The notes under the pieces: generated by a model | What the model was told of the DNA's origin: nothing | The model's input: the letters and a program-made list of their open reading frames with translations, nothing else | The model's database searches: none | Made by a program: the position numbers and the translations under genes | In this document: positions 1 to 9,038 of the stretch, piece by piece | How the letters are laid out: each line of letters starts with the position of its first letter | Numbering within the stretch: the stretch's first letter is position 1 | Assembly: GCA_002727195.1 (NCBI GenBank) | Contig: PBWH01000026.1 | Location: 130,862 to 194,861, forward strand | Source: Gemmatimonadota bacterium | Lineage (GTDB): Bacteria > Latescibacterota > UBA2968 | DNA: 64,000 bases | Direction of reading: 5' to 3'

Positions 1-25
1 AGCTCTCGAATCGCGGCGCGTCTTG

Positions 26-87
26 ACCCGACGGGTTGTTTTCCAGGGGCTGTCGCCCCTGGCTATCGAACGACGCCCCTTTGGGGC
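26..87. repeat. Double-hairpin REP-like element
   Basis: Two GC-rich hairpins stand side by side. CAGGGGC (44-50) pairs with GCCCCTG (55-61) across a 4-base loop. GCCCC (75-79) pairs with GGGGC (83-87) across TTT. A short ACCCG/CGGGT inverted pair precedes them at about 26-36. The element lies just beyond the stop of the minus-strand sulfatase and could end its transcript. Similar paired hairpins are, from memory, common interspersed elements in environmental genomes. Only one copy is visible here. Confidence 0.5.
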
Positions 88-105
88 TTCAAAGCCCGGT
101 GTTCG

Positions 106-1596
106 CTACAGATAGTCGAGGGGTTTGCCTTTTCCGTTTCGGCCGCCGCCGTGGAGGCCGGCGTCGTCGGGGGTGGGCCAGCGCATCGAGTATTGCTGTC
201 CGACTTCACGTTTGTAGCCGGAGTTCCAGTAGTTGCTGGCAGCCATCCAGTCGAGCACGCGGATCAGGAGCTGCTGTTTGATCTCCACGTGTCCGGAATT
301 GTCCCAGAGGTTGTGGAGCTCGTTGGGATCGGACTCGAGATCGTAGAGTTCTCCGGCTTCCTGCCCAATGTAGTAGACCAGCTTGTGAGTCTGGGTCCTG
401 AACATGATCTGGTAGTTGTCCTCACAGCACACGTAGTCTCGTGGGGTGACATCGTCACCCGTGAGGTATCCACCGATCGAGCGACCTTCCATATACGTCG
501 GCACGTCCAGTCCGGCAGCTTCCAGGATGGTGGGCCCCAGGTCCATGAGTGACACGAGATCAGAGACGGTCGCCGGCTTCCCGACGGTCTGCTGGGTCCG
601 GACAATCAGCGGGATGTGCACGATCGGGTCGTACATCAGCCACTTGTAGGCCAGCTTGTGGTCGCCGAGCAGCTCGCCGTGGTCGGAGCAGAAGATCACG
701 ATACTGTTGTCCAGGTACCCCCTCGCTTCCAGTGCGTCCATCACGCGTCCGACCTGCTCATCTACGGTCGTGATGTTCGCGTAATAGTGCCGGCGCATCC
801 GGGCGATGTCGTCCTCGTCCGCGCTCGCGATGTCGATCTGCGACTCGTGAGCCGTGTTCGCGTAGAAGTGCTGGTGTGCAAGGTGTTGAGGCGGTTTCTC
901 GTCCAGCTCCCCTTCTCGGATTATGCGAGACGGCACCTCGCGATCGTCGTACATCTCCAGGTGTCTGGGCAGCGGGTCCCAGGGCTCGTGCGGTCCGGTG
1001 AACCCGACCTCAAGGAACAGCGGCTTCTGGCTCTGGTTGGTCTCGATCCAGCGAACGGCCGAGTTTCCGATGAACACGTCGCTGTGATACTGTTCCTCCT
1101 CGTGCCAGACAACACCCTGGTACTTCTGGAGCCAATCCGGGTCGGTCTGGTTGCGATCGTTTGGCCGGGTCACACCGTGGAGTGTCATGTACTTGCCCCA
1201 GTCGTCGTCGGCATTCCCTGATGCGTGTGTCTTGTTCGTCGGGTTCTCGACCACGATCCGATCGTGGAAGCCGCCGGGGATATCCCGAGGGGTGAAGTGC
1301 ATCTTACCGATGTTCGCGCAGTGGTAGCCCGCGTCAGCCAGGTCCTGCACCCAACACCTGTGATTTTGCCAGTTCTGGAAGCTGTAAACACCAGTGTTGT
1401 GCGGATACATCCCGGTGAAGATTGCGGCGCGTGAGGCCACGCAGGTTGCACCCGGGCAATACGACTGGGTGAACGAGATCCCGTTCTGGGCCAGCTTGTC
1501 GATGTTAGGGGTAATCACGTGGTCGTAACCCCACCCACCCACGGTGTCGAAGCGTTGCTGGTCGGTAATAATGAGTATGATGTTCGGTTGTTTCAT
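106..1596 (-). CDS. Sulfatase (alkaline phosphatase superfamily)
   Basis: Predicted type I sulfatase of 496 residues that hydrolyses sulfate esters, probably of polysaccharides; no signal peptide is evident. The N-terminal metal site is TDQQRFD (about residue 11). The residue to be converted to formylglycine is Cys52 in CVASR, which has Ala where the consensus CxPxR has Pro. HEPWDPL and CSDHGELLGDH follow as expected for metal and sulfate ligands, and the C-terminal half ends with the usual YDLESDPNELHN segment. The length matches the family. Activation needs a formylglycine-generating or anaerobic maturase not found in this window. The ATG start is clear but the ribosome site is weak. The real substrate is unknown. 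Confidence 0.93.
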   Translation of the reverse strand: MKQPNIILIITDQQRFDTVGGWGYDHVITPNIDKLAQNGISFTQSYCPGATCVASRAAIFTGMYPHNTGVYSFQNWQNHRCWVQDLADAGYHCANIGKMHFTPRDIPGGFHDRIVVENPTNKTHASGNADDDWGKYMTLHGVTRPNDRNQTDPDWLQKYQGVVWHEEEQYHSDVFIGNSAVRWIETNQSQKPLFLEVGFTGPHEPWDPLPRHLEMYDDREVPSRIIREGELDEKPPQHLAHQHFYANTAHESQIDIASADEDDIARMRRHYYANITTVDEQVGRVMDALEARGYLDNSIVIFCSDHGELLGDHKLAYKWLMYDPIVHIPLIVRTQQTVGKPATVSDLVSLMDLGPTILEAAGLDVPTYMEGRSIGGYLTGDDVTPRDYVCCEDNYQIMFRTQTHKLVYYIGQEAGELYDLESDPNELHNLWDNSGHVEIKQQLLIRVLDWMAASNYWNSGYKREVGQQYSMRWPTPDDAGLHGGGRNGKGKPLDYL

Positions 1597-1662
1597 GGTC
1601 CCGTAGCCACCGTCACACTGAGCCTCTAGACTCCGCTCGAGACAGGCTCACGTCGAAGTGTA

Positions 1663-1736
1663 CCCCCGGGAATGCGGGGGGTCGGTCCTAAAGCAACTTG
1701 GTCGCCATTCAACTCGCGCTAAGGATGACCAAGTTG
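1663..1736. repeat. Intergenic inverted repeats
   Basis: Two stem-loops sit in the gap between the Ldh2-type gene and the sulfatase, both read on the minus strand. The first is CCCCCG/CGGGGG at about 1663-1682. The second is a perfect 10-base arm CAACTTGGTC (1694-1703) and GACCAAGTTG (1727-1736) with a 23-base spacer. They could act as an attenuator, a processing site or a regulator operator. There is no long T-run on either side, so a simple intrinsic terminator is less likely. Confidence 0.45.
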
Positions 1737-1762
1737 AGCGTATCCCCTACCAGATTCCCAGA

Positions 1763-2821
1763 TCACTCGTTCCAAACCGCCGGATCCAGTCCCAGCTCTC
1801 TTGCCTCCACGCCGATCTGGTCCCAGGTGGTGTCGTCGACCTTGATGCCTTCTGCCTCCACGCGGACGGCGTTGCGATATTCTGGCTCACCGGGGATCAG
1901 GATTTCTTCGAAGCCTGGGGCGACGCGGCTGGACTTCACGTGCGAGATCAGTGATTCGAATTCGTCGTAGTATTCGTTCAGGTCGGCGAAGTGTTCGATG
2001 TTGTAGACGTTCAGGAGTACGCCGTTGCTGATCATCGTCCGGGAGCCGTTGGCGCATCCCAGGCCACTCAGCAGGCCGCCCAGAACTTCGACCATCAGAC
2101 TGAGCCCCGTTCCTTTGTGCGCAACCACACCGCCCAACGGGAGGATTGCGCCAGGTGGATCCCCTTTGAAGTCGTTCGGGTCGTTCGAAGGATTGCCATC
2201 GTGATCGATGATCCAGCCGTCCGGGATCTTGTCTCCCTTGTTCAAGGCGACGCGGATCTTGCCCTCGGCCACGACCGATGTGGTCATGTCGACCATCAGG
2301 GGCTCGTGATCCCTTCTGGGGGCGCCGAAGGCCAGGGGATTCGTACTCAGCTTGCCGTCCAGCCCGCCGAACGGGGCGATCTGGTAGCCGAGATTACCCG
2401 CATTCACGAACACCTGTCCTACGAAGCCCTGCTTGGCTGCCATCAACGGGTATGCGCCAACCCTCCCCACGTGGCTCGTGTTCCTCAGCGCCACTGTCGC
2501 CACGCCATACTGCTTCGCCTTCTCGATCGCCAACTCAGTCGCGAAGGTGGCTCCGACCTGTCCCATCGCTCCACCGGCGTCTACCAACGCCGCCGCCGGA
2601 TGGTCTCGGACGATCTCCGGTTTCGCACTCGGGCTGAACCGTCCTTCACGGATAGCTCGCAGATACTCGTAGAATCGGATCGCGCCGTGGGAATCGTGTC
2701 CGAACAGGTTGGACTCTACGAGATGGTCAACGACAGCGTGCGTGTCGACCTCAGAGCAGCCGGCGGCACCAAACAGGTCGTAGCCGATTTCCCTCAGGCG
2801 TTTGGGTGTAAACCTTGGCAC
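1763..2821 (-). CDS. Ldh2 family malate/L-lactate/ureidoglycolate-type dehydrogenase
   Basis: NAD(P)-dependent 2-hydroxyacid dehydrogenase of the Ldh2/MDG family, 352 residues. Family signatures are HDSHG near residue 45, SHVGRVGAYPL near 120, the TNP/FG stretch near 165 and VDMTTS near 180, with VEVLGG and SNG further on. The start chosen is GTG at 2821, preceded by AAAGGGA. The open frame runs on upstream, but that part only mirrors the opposite-strand gene. It shares a divergent intergenic region with the SMP-30 gene, so both may respond to the same sugar acid. The substrate could be a 2-keto-sugar acid, malate or ureidoglycolate. Confidence 0.88.
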   Translation of the reverse strand: MPRFTPKRLREIGYDLFGAAGCSEVDTHAVVDHLVESNLFGHDSHGAIRFYEYLRAIREGRFSPSAKPEIVRDHPAAALVDAGGAMGQVGATFATELAIEKAKQYGVATVALRNTSHVGRVGAYPLMAAKQGFVGQVFVNAGNLGYQIAPFGGLDGKLSTNPLAFGAPRRDHEPLMVDMTTSVVAEGKIRVALNKGDKIPDGWIIDHDGNPSNDPNDFKGDPPGAILPLGGVVAHKGTGLSLMVEVLGGLLSGLGCANGSRTMISNGVLLNVYNIEHFADLNEYYDEFESLISHVKSSRVAPGFEEILIPGEPEYRNAVRVEAEGIKVDDTTWDQIGVEARELGLDPAVWNE

Positions 2822-3079
2822 AACATCCCTTTCGTTTGTGTGAAGGGCCCAATAAATGCGATCTCGGGGAGCGGTCAAGCGATGGATATGCCACAACAGG
2901 TGAGTTCGGTTTGCTTTTCGGGCGTGGCGACGCATCATGTGAACAATCGAATGGGAGGCACCGTGCGGGGAGTTGGACACTGAGATCGAGGCAGGCACTG
3001 AAGCAGGCCTATAAACCGTGACCACTGAACTGAAACAGCGGTCCGATCGGTATCGCAAGCAAGAACATTGGGAGACAGT

Positions 3080-3988
3080 ATGGATTGGGAATTCGAACGC
3101 GTCGCGGGCCCCTTCGACTTCACCGAAGGCCCCGTGTGGATGGGAGACCACCTTCTGTTCACGGACATCCCGAACAGCTGCATCATGCGCTACGACCCCA
3201 ACACGGGAGCGTGCGACGAGTTCCGTACCGGAACCAACCGAGCAAACGGGCTGACCCTCGGGAACGACGGCCAGCTCTATGCTTGCGAAGGTGGCGCCAG
3301 CAGCCTGGGTGATCACGACGCAGACGCACAGGACGGTCGAAGGATCACTCTTTATGTGGACGGTCAGGATGCAAAAGTGTTGGCCGATCAGTTCGAGGGC
3401 AGCCGGCTCAACAGTCCCAATGACATCGTGGTCGATGCGTCGGGGCGGATCTGGTTCACCGATCCGAGATACGGGGCCCGAGACGACATGGAATTGGATC
3501 ACGAGTCGGTCTTCAGACTCGATCCGGATGGCAAGGGCGGGTACGGCATCGTGCGCGTAACTTTCGATACCACGCGACCCAATGGCTTGCTCGTCTCGTC
3601 TGACGGTCGATCGCTTTACGTCGCCCAGAGCGATCCGGGTCCCGACGTGAAACGTGAACTCAGGCGCTATCCGATCCAAGACGACGGATCTGTCGGGGAG
3701 TACGAGATACCCCACAACTTCTATCCGCACCGTGGAATCGACGGGATGCGGTTCGATGAGGACGGGAACATCGTGGCCTCCGCCGGCTGGACCCAAAGCG
3801 GTCCCGGACCGATGATCTACGTCCTCTCGCCCGAGGGACGCGTTCTGGACACGAACCCGATCGAGATCAACCCGACCAACTGCTGTTTCGGGGACGAAGA
3901 TCTGCAGACCCTTTATGTCACGGCGTCGGATGGGAGTCTCTTCCGCGCACGTACAGACCGGAAGGGCATGGTTGTCGGGCAGGTTTAG
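3080..3988 (+). CDS. SMP-30/gluconolactonase-like protein
   Basis: Six-bladed beta-propeller of the SMP-30/gluconolactonase/LRE family, 302 residues, predicted to hydrolyse a sugar lactone to the aldonic acid with a bound divalent metal. Visible family marks are FTEGPVW near the N terminus (metal Glu), SPNDIVVD followed by GRIWFTDPRYG (metal Asn/Asp), RPNGL, and GIDGMRFDEDGNI near residue 220. ATG at 3080 is preferred because GGGAG lies six bases upstream; a TTG at 3068 is in frame but poorly placed. No secretion signal is seen, so it is probably cytoplasmic. The neighbouring dehydrogenase and RraA-like gene fit a sugar-acid pathway. Confidence 0.88.
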   Translation: MDWEFERVAGPFDFTEGPVWMGDHLLFTDIPNSCIMRYDPNTGACDEFRTGTNRANGLTLGNDGQLYACEGGASSLGDHDADAQDGRRITLYVDGQDAKVLADQFEGSRLNSPNDIVVDASGRIWFTDPRYGARDDMELDHESVFRLDPDGKGGYGIVRVTFDTTRPNGLLVSSDGRSLYVAQSDPGPDVKRELRRYPIQDDGSVGEYEIPHNFYPHRGIDGMRFDEDGNIVASAGWTQSGPGPMIYVLSPEGRVLDTNPIEINPTNCCFGDEDLQTLYVTASDGSLFRARTDRKGMVVGQV

Positions 3989-4026
3989 TTTAATCGTGTA
4001 GCGAAGAGCAGAGTCAGAAGCCTTTA

Positions 4027-4062
4027 CAGCAGAGAACGTTGAGAACGCAGAGAGAACAAGGG
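4027..4062. repeat. Short-period purine-rich intergenic repeat (cagaga/acgcagaga type)
   Basis: Imperfect tandem of agagaacg-like units in the gap between the SMP-30 and RraA-like genes. It resembles sequence at 40561-40592 and, on the other strand, at 60911-60960. Each copy lies between genes and codes for nothing. Confidence 0.5.
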
Positions 4063-4189
4063 TGCAGGGGCCCTTGCAGGTTCCAAACGTATCTGCACCT
4101 AATCAGGTCTGAGGAAACCCTTCAAGGCCCGCACAAATACGTCCATCCCAGATAGTGGACGCACCTACCCCCCATCACCTGGAGTCACA

Positions 4190-4909
4190 ATGTCTGACGT
4201 TGAACTGCTAGAAGAACTGAAGAAGATCGATACACCGACGGTCACTAATGTCGTGGCGACGTACCCTGGGAACGAGCTCTGTCTGAGTCTCTACAACCCT
4301 TGGTCACAGAACTGGTATACGGACAACCGGCTCTCGTGCTGGTATCCCGAGCTCGGTCCGATGGCCGGTTACGCTGTGACGTGTACCTACAGCGTCCCCG
4401 ATCCAACATATAATGAGCTCACGTTGATGGACGTGCTGGAGGCGATGGACAAGCTGCGTAAGCCGTCCATCTTCTGCTTCGAGCAGCGGTTCCCGCCTGA
4501 ACTGGCGGACAAGGTCGGTCTCTCGGGTGGCAACATGACGTCGTCGATGCGTGCGTGTGGCGCGATCGGGGCCATCTCGAACGGTCCTTCCCGCGACATC
4601 CACGAGATCCGCCCGATGGACTTCCAGTATCTCACACGCGGCATCTGCGCCGGTCACGGCCCCCAGGCCATTCAGGGCGTCCAGATCCCGGTCAACATCT
4701 CGGGCATGGACGTTGCCCCGGGCGAAATCATCCACATGGATGAGAACGGGGCCGTCAAATTCCCCGCCGACCGTCTGGAGGAAGTCGTCGCCAACGCTAA
4801 AACGCTGCTCGAAAAAGAGGACGACCGGGTCGGCCGGATCCTTAAGGCAAAGGGCCTCGAGGAGGTCAAAGCCATCATGGCAGGTCACGAGTATGTGAAG
4901 AAGGCATAG
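4190..4909 (+). CDS. RraA-like family protein (aldolase/decarboxylase fold)
   Basis: Member of the RraA/HMG-CHA aldolase family, 239 residues. The family contains RNase E regulators as well as class II pyruvate aldolases and oxaloacetate decarboxylases. Here the active-site segment GGNMTSSMRACGAIG is followed by SNGPSRDIHEI, the usual G-x-x-R-D catalytic core, and then by PVNISGMDVAPGEIIHMDENG, the conserved metal-proximal end. Because it follows a lactonase and a hydroxyacid dehydrogenase, a role in splitting or decarboxylating a keto-sugar acid is more likely than RNase E control. The ATG has GGAG six bases upstream. A C-terminal helical tail of about 40 residues is longer than in E. coli RraA. 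Confidence 0.85.
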   Translation: MSDVELLEELKKIDTPTVTNVVATYPGNELCLSLYNPWSQNWYTDNRLSCWYPELGPMAGYAVTCTYSVPDPTYNELTLMDVLEAMDKLRKPSIFCFEQRFPPELADKVGLSGGNMTSSMRACGAIGAISNGPSRDIHEIRPMDFQYLTRGICAGHGPQAIQGVQIPVNISGMDVAPGEIIHMDENGAVKFPADRLEEVVANAKTLLEKEDDRVGRILKAKGLEEVKAIMAGHEYVKKA

Positions 4910-4936
4910 ACCACAGGGGCGCAATCAAAGAAAGAA

Positions 4937-4960
4937 GGGCGAGTCCGTCATGACTCGCCC
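4937..4960. terminator. Bidirectional hairpin terminator
   Basis: A perfect 9-base stem, GGGCGAGTC (4937-4945) and GACTCGCCC (4952-4960) with a 6-base loop, lies between the converging RraA-like and MOSC genes. It is flanked by short A- and T-rich runs and fits a shared terminator. Confidence 0.75.
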
Positions 4961-4990
4961 AATTACGCCAATCGCACATCCCAGCGACGC

Positions 4991-5539
4991 TCAGATCTTC
5001 TCAATCGTGTCCTCCACCCGGACCGTCGCTTCCTCGATGACTTTCACGTATACACCCCTCAACCGGAGATCTTCACGACCTTCCGCGTTGATATAGTCGA
5101 GACCCTCCGAACCATAGCGCTGTCTGAACTTGGCGCATCCCGTGTGTGGAACGTCGGTGACTTCCACGACCGCATCTCCAACGCGGACACGCTGGCCTAC
5201 CGGCAAGTTTTTCGCGCTCACATCCAGGTCCACGATCAGCTGATCACCGGCTAGAGCCCACTTGTCGCGCCCCCCCGACACACACTCGAGCACCTTCACG
5301 TTCATCATCGTGATCTGTGTCCGCGGATCAGGCGATCCGTCCGGCAATTTCATCCTGGTCGTCGCCCGCCAACGATCTCCCTTCACGCCATCGGCCTGGG
5401 TCAACTCTGCTTCTTGCAGCTCTTCGCGTTCTTCGGTGACGGGCCGAATAAAGATGGCCTCGACCGTGCCTCCGACTTTGGTGAATCCGGCATCCACGAG
5501 GCCCGCCAACTGTTCCGATACCGTCGTCACATCAGCCAT
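4991..5539 (-). CDS. MOSC domain-containing protein
   Basis: MOSC-domain protein of 182 residues. MOSC domains (molybdenum cofactor sulfurase C-terminal, YiiM type) bind sulfur or molybdopterin and act in sulfur transfer or detoxification. The N-terminal KVGGTVEAIFIRP and GVKGDRWRA segments and the conserved cysteine in HTGCAKF near residue 140 are visible; this Cys is the family's catalytic or sulfur-carrying residue. The end of the domain reads LRLRGVYVKV. No oxidoreductase partner is adjacent, so it belongs with the stand-alone MOSC proteins. The start ATG is close to the preceding broken methyltransferase on the same strand. Confidence 0.87.
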   Translation of the reverse strand: MADVTTVSEQLAGLVDAGFTKVGGTVEAIFIRPVTEEREELQEAELTQADGVKGDRWRATTRMKLPDGSPDPRTQITMMNVKVLECVSGGRDKWALAGDQLIVDLDVSAKNLPVGQRVRVGDAVVEVTDVPHTGCAKFRQRYGSEGLDYINAEGREDLRLRGVYVKVIEEATVRVEDTIEKI

Positions 5540-5551
5540 ATCCGCAACCTC

Positions 5552-6331
5552 TCAAATCAGCGTCACGCTACTTCCAGCGTGAACGCAAATAAAATTGTGT
5601 TCCTCGTGTTGAAAGATGACCTCGAAACCGTGCTGCTCCAACTTGGATCTGAGCCGCGCTGTTTTTCGGTAGCACCGCTTCGGAATATAGGTCAGGTCAT
5701 TCGCCACGAAGGTGTCCGCGCAAGGGACCGTCTCCTCACGACGGGACGGAAAGTTCTCGATCGGCTCACAGTAGTGGTCGGTCTTTGTGTCGTAGAGACA
5801 GTCGCCTTCATACAGGTCCTAAACGGTTCCATTCCGGTCGTCTACGACTTTCTTGTACGGCAAGCGCCTGGACGATTCGTACACAGACGATGTAATCAGG
5901 AAGTACCCGTCCGGCTTCAGCCTGGCGCGAACACTGTACACGATGCGGCTTCGCTCGTGGTCGAATACCACGTGAGTAGAACAGTACGTGTCGACAATCA
6001 GGTCGAATGCGTCGCCTGCGTGGGGGATCTGGGTTGCATCGACCTTCTCGAACGTCACGGACAGCCCTTCAGCCTCGGCGATTCGCCTGGATTGGTCGAT
6101 GGCCTCCGAAATGACTTCCCAACCGGTCGTCGCAAACCCGTGACGAGCCAGGTAGAGCGCTCCTGGACCAACAGCGGTCCCGAGCTCCAAAGCGCTAGGA
6201 TTCGACGTGAGGCAGAGACGAGGAATGACAAGGTCCAAGAACTCTCGGGTATCGAATCGGGCAGGTCGGCTCCGCCGTATATGCGGGTGGCCCAGGAATC
6301 ATAGCCTTCTTCCGCCACGATGCGGTCCAGG
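5552..6331 (-). pseudogene. SAM-dependent methyltransferase remnant
   Basis: Decayed class I methyltransferase. Read on the minus strand, an N-terminal piece (RIVAEEGYDSWATRIYGG) is followed by a frameshift near 6245. The SAM-binding core then follows (ALELGTAVGPGALYLARHGF, later VDATQIPHAGDAFDLIVD). An in-frame TAG at 5819-5821 comes after NGTV. Beyond it the same frame continues with DLYEGDCLYDTKTDHYCEP and ends at TGA 5552-5554 after FICVHAGSSVTLI. The continued good reading beyond the stop shows this was one gene. The start is not identifiable. It probably makes no full product. Confidence 0.75.
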
Positions 6332-6334
6332 CAA

Positions 6335-6352
6335 CCTCCACCTGGGTGGAGG
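6335..6352. repeat. Small perfect hairpin
   Basis: CCTCCACC and GGTGGAGG face each other across two bases at 6335-6352, near the lost 5' end of the methyltransferase remnant. Between here and 6623 I see no coding signal. The segment is probably decayed upstream sequence. Confidence 0.35.
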
Positions 6353-6623
6353 CTACGCTGATGGAGAGCCTGATTCCGTTCTACAGCACATCGATGGACA
6401 ACACCACTTCCCAACGGGTCTCGGAAAAGGTAGGGCTCGTCCAGTTCGCGACCGAGCTACGGGTAAGGTAACCGAACACAGCAGCTCCCAGGTTCGACAG
6501 CTACGTGATCGAGAAAAAACCAGGAGCACACATAAAGCGCGGCTGTATCGTGACTAGTATCACGGGTCGAATCTCCCGACTGACCTACTTTACAGGTATG
6601 CATTCCACCGGGAGGATACTACC

Positions 6624-6934
6624 GTGATCAATGTCACTGTCGTCGAACAGGATCGATGGACACGTCGGGCCCTGAGCCGTCTCCTTGCCCAAGCGAACAT
6701 TGCCGTTACCACCCACGAGCGCTGGCCGTCCGCACACGACGGGAGCGAAACAGATGTGATCGTCGCGGGGGCCAGAACCATCGGTGATCATCTCACCCGG
6801 ACACAACACGCGCACCCAAACGGGCCTGCAGCGCACCCGTGGTTCTGATCGTGGACAACGAGGCGCAGCAGATGATGTTGTCCAACTGGCGGATCGTCCC
6901 CAAGGCGATCGGACAAGCGGCCGGCATAGCCTGA
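6624..6934 (+). pseudogene. Response-regulator-like receiver domain remnant
   Basis: The first 70 codons start like a receiver domain (INVTVVEQDRWTRRALSRLL), with an acidic pair near residue 8. The expected phosphorylatable Asp strand is poor (TDVIVAGA). The frame then stops at 6846-6848. Shifting frame near 6835 gives VVLIVDNEAQQMM, running to a TGA at 6932-6934. I read this as a degenerate single receiver gene with one frameshift. A real short protein of 74 residues cannot be ruled out. Confidence 0.4.
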
Positions 6935-7015
6935 GTCCGGAAATCCACACCCAATCTCCAGACCCCCGATCGTGTCTCACAACCGCTGAGAAGCCGTCCT
7001 CCCGGAAACCGTGTA

Positions 7016-7050
7016 GCCGGGCGTCTGGGGTGAGAAGACGCAAGCCCGGC
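7016..7050. terminator. Hairpin, probable terminator
   Basis: GCCGGGCGTCT (7016-7026) can pair with AGACGCAAGCCCGGC (7036-7050). It is followed on the plus strand by a T-rich stretch and lies just past the end of the minus-strand S9 peptidase gene. Confidence 0.5.
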
Positions 7051-7079
7051 CTCTGTCTTCTTACCCGTGGAAGCTACGG

Positions 7080-8891
7080 CTAGGCAGGCAGAAATTCCTC
7101 GAACCACGCGAGCGTCCGCCTCGCACAATCCACCCGGTTCTCTTTGTTCCGAAACCCGTGCCCTTCCCCAGCGTAAACCACCAATCCGGAGGTGACACCC
7201 CGGTGCTCCAGAGCGCGGTGGACTACCTTACTCTGCGATAACGGACAGATCGGATCCTGATCGCCGTGCATCAGCAGGAGCGGACAGTCGATCTCGTGGA
7301 GTATGGAAAAGACATCGGCCCGGGGCGCGACCATATCCATCGGCCACGCCACGGGAGCGATATACTCGTTCTCGTAGGTAAAGTCTCCGGTATCGAGTGT
7401 CATCCAGCGATTGTCGATAAACCCATACAGCGCGACTCCTGTCTCGAATCGGTCCGTCACGGCGACGGCTCGGATCGTCATGTAGCCGCCATAGGATCCA
7501 CCGGTGATCCCGACTCGATCGGGATCCGCCACGCCCATCTCAACCAGTCGGTCGACACCCGTGACGATGTCGTCAAGATCCTTCTCTCCTTGACACCCGA
7601 TGTTGGCTCTCAGGAAGTCGTCGCCAAACCCGAGGCTCCCTCGGAACGCCGGCTCGAACACTCGGTAACCCGCCCGAATCAGGTATCGCAGCCGGATCGC
7701 CCCGCTGCGAACCGCCTCGACATCCCCCGCCGGACCCCCGTGCGCCTTGACGATCAGCGGCGCACCGTCTCGCAATCCATTGGCTTCGTATATCACCCCC
7801 CTGATCGATAGCCCGTCAGCCGCCGCCCATTGGACGACCCGGGTCTTCAGATCCGAGAATGTCTGGTACGCCGACAGGTCGATGTCCGTCTTTCCCACCC
7901 GCAGGTATGGAAAACGATCGCAGTCCCCTACCGCGACATAAGCTGGCCCACTCGTCCCCCTCACGACTTCGTGATCAGCCCCGCCCAGTTTGGCCTCGGT
8001 CGACCCATCCAGTTTGACGGCCTCTGTCTCACGATCAACACCCTCGATGTAGGTGATCCACAGGGTGGATTCATCGATCCAGCCGAAATCTTCTACGTTT
8101 CGGCCGTGTCTCGTCAGCCGCGTCGGTTCGGTCTCACCCCACGGATGCCACCAAACATCCGTATGCGTGGTGATCGGCCGATCCTGCTCGAAGTTAGCCT
8201 GGTAAACGGCACCAGACCCATCAGGGGCCATCCGAATAAACCAGGCCTTGCCCGCCCCCTCGGTCAGATCGGTGATCTCGCCAGTCGAGAGGTCACACGC
8301 TTTGAACTCGCCGCGCATCGCCTCCTCGGGGACGATATTCAGGGACGTGCGCCAGGCACAGCGCGAACCGTCGGCAGACAGACTGATGTGGGAAGCCCCT
8401 TCGGGAATCTCACAAACCGTCCGCCACCCGGTCGAGGGTGCGTAGGTCTGGAGGGAATCGGTGTAGGGCGGAGGCGGATACAGCTCGGGGCCATCGTGAC
8501 GGTCCCCCTTGACGATCGCGGCCAGACGAATCCCGTCGTCACACCACGCGACGTCAACTGTCGACGTATCCTCCGGTACCGTCACGACATCCTGAGCGGT
8601 CCCCTCACGATCGACCAGCTTGATGGTTCGCTCCACTTGCACCAGCATTCTTTCGCCCACCGACCAAGCCTGCTCCAAGTCACCCAGGCCGGGGACGGGC
8701 GTTTGGGTTCCGTCCTCAGAAAGCAGGTAGACACAGGTACTGGCGTCCTTCTCACACTTGCCGTAGACGCAGACGATTGTCCCATCGGTAAGCGCGATCA
8801 ACTGACAGATGCCGATCGGATCATTCTCGGGGTCGATGTCCCGTTCCCGCTCTTCTGCGACGGTCAGGTTCGTTTTCAGAGCTCGAATCAC
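7080..8891 (-). CDS. S9 family prolyl oligopeptidase/acylaminoacyl peptidase
   Basis: Serine peptidase of 603 residues. The N-terminal part (about 1-340) is a beta-propeller-like domain rich in YLLSEDG and LSLSADGSRCAW repeats. The C-terminal alpha/beta-hydrolase domain carries the triad: Ser in GGSYGGYMT (about 466), Asp in HGDQDPICPL (about 546) and His in GEGHGF (about 578). It should cleave short peptides or N-acyl amino acids. No signal peptide is evident. The start is GTG at 8891, eight bases after AAGGAG; the frame is open 19 codons further upstream, without similarity. It is transcribed divergently from the next sulfatase. Confidence 0.92.
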   Translation of the reverse strand: MIRALKTNLTVAEERERDIDPENDPIGICQLIALTDGTIVCVYGKCEKDASTCVYLLSEDGTQTPVPGLGDLEQAWSVGERMLVQVERTIKLVDREGTAQDVVTVPEDTSTVDVAWCDDGIRLAAIVKGDRHDGPELYPPPPYTDSLQTYAPSTGWRTVCEIPEGASHISLSADGSRCAWRTSLNIVPEEAMRGEFKACDLSTGEITDLTEGAGKAWFIRMAPDGSGAVYQANFEQDRPITTHTDVWWHPWGETEPTRLTRHGRNVEDFGWIDESTLWITYIEGVDRETEAVKLDGSTEAKLGGADHEVVRGTSGPAYVAVGDCDRFPYLRVGKTDIDLSAYQTFSDLKTRVVQWAAADGLSIRGVIYEANGLRDGAPLIVKAHGGPAGDVEAVRSGAIRLRYLIRAGYRVFEPAFRGSLGFGDDFLRANIGCQGEKDLDDIVTGVDRLVEMGVADPDRVGITGGSYGGYMTIRAVAVTDRFETGVALYGFIDNRWMTLDTGDFTYENEYIAPVAWPMDMVAPRADVFSILHEIDCPLLLMHGDQDPICPLSQSKVVHRALEHRGVTSGLVVYAGEGHGFRNKENRVDCARRTLAWFEEFLPA

Positions 8892-9038
8892 GTTCACATC
8901 TCCTTTCGGGCCGTATGATAGACGCGCCGCGCACACGGCGCAACGCATCCGCCCGCTTCGGCGGCCGTTACCTTGACGATACCGGTCGCAGGGCGTAACA
9001 TTCGCCCTTGCTCACTGAAACCTTCTACGAGGATCATC

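Noticed and set aside
2822..3796. N-terminal extension of the minus-strand dehydrogenase to 677 residues
   Set aside because: The extra part lies opposite the SMP-30 gene and shows no family similarity; a GTG with a good ribosome site at 2821 gives the normal length.
7830..8918. Plus-strand frame of 362 codons opposite the S9 peptidase
   Set aside because: Antisense shadow; the minus strand has all catalytic motifs.
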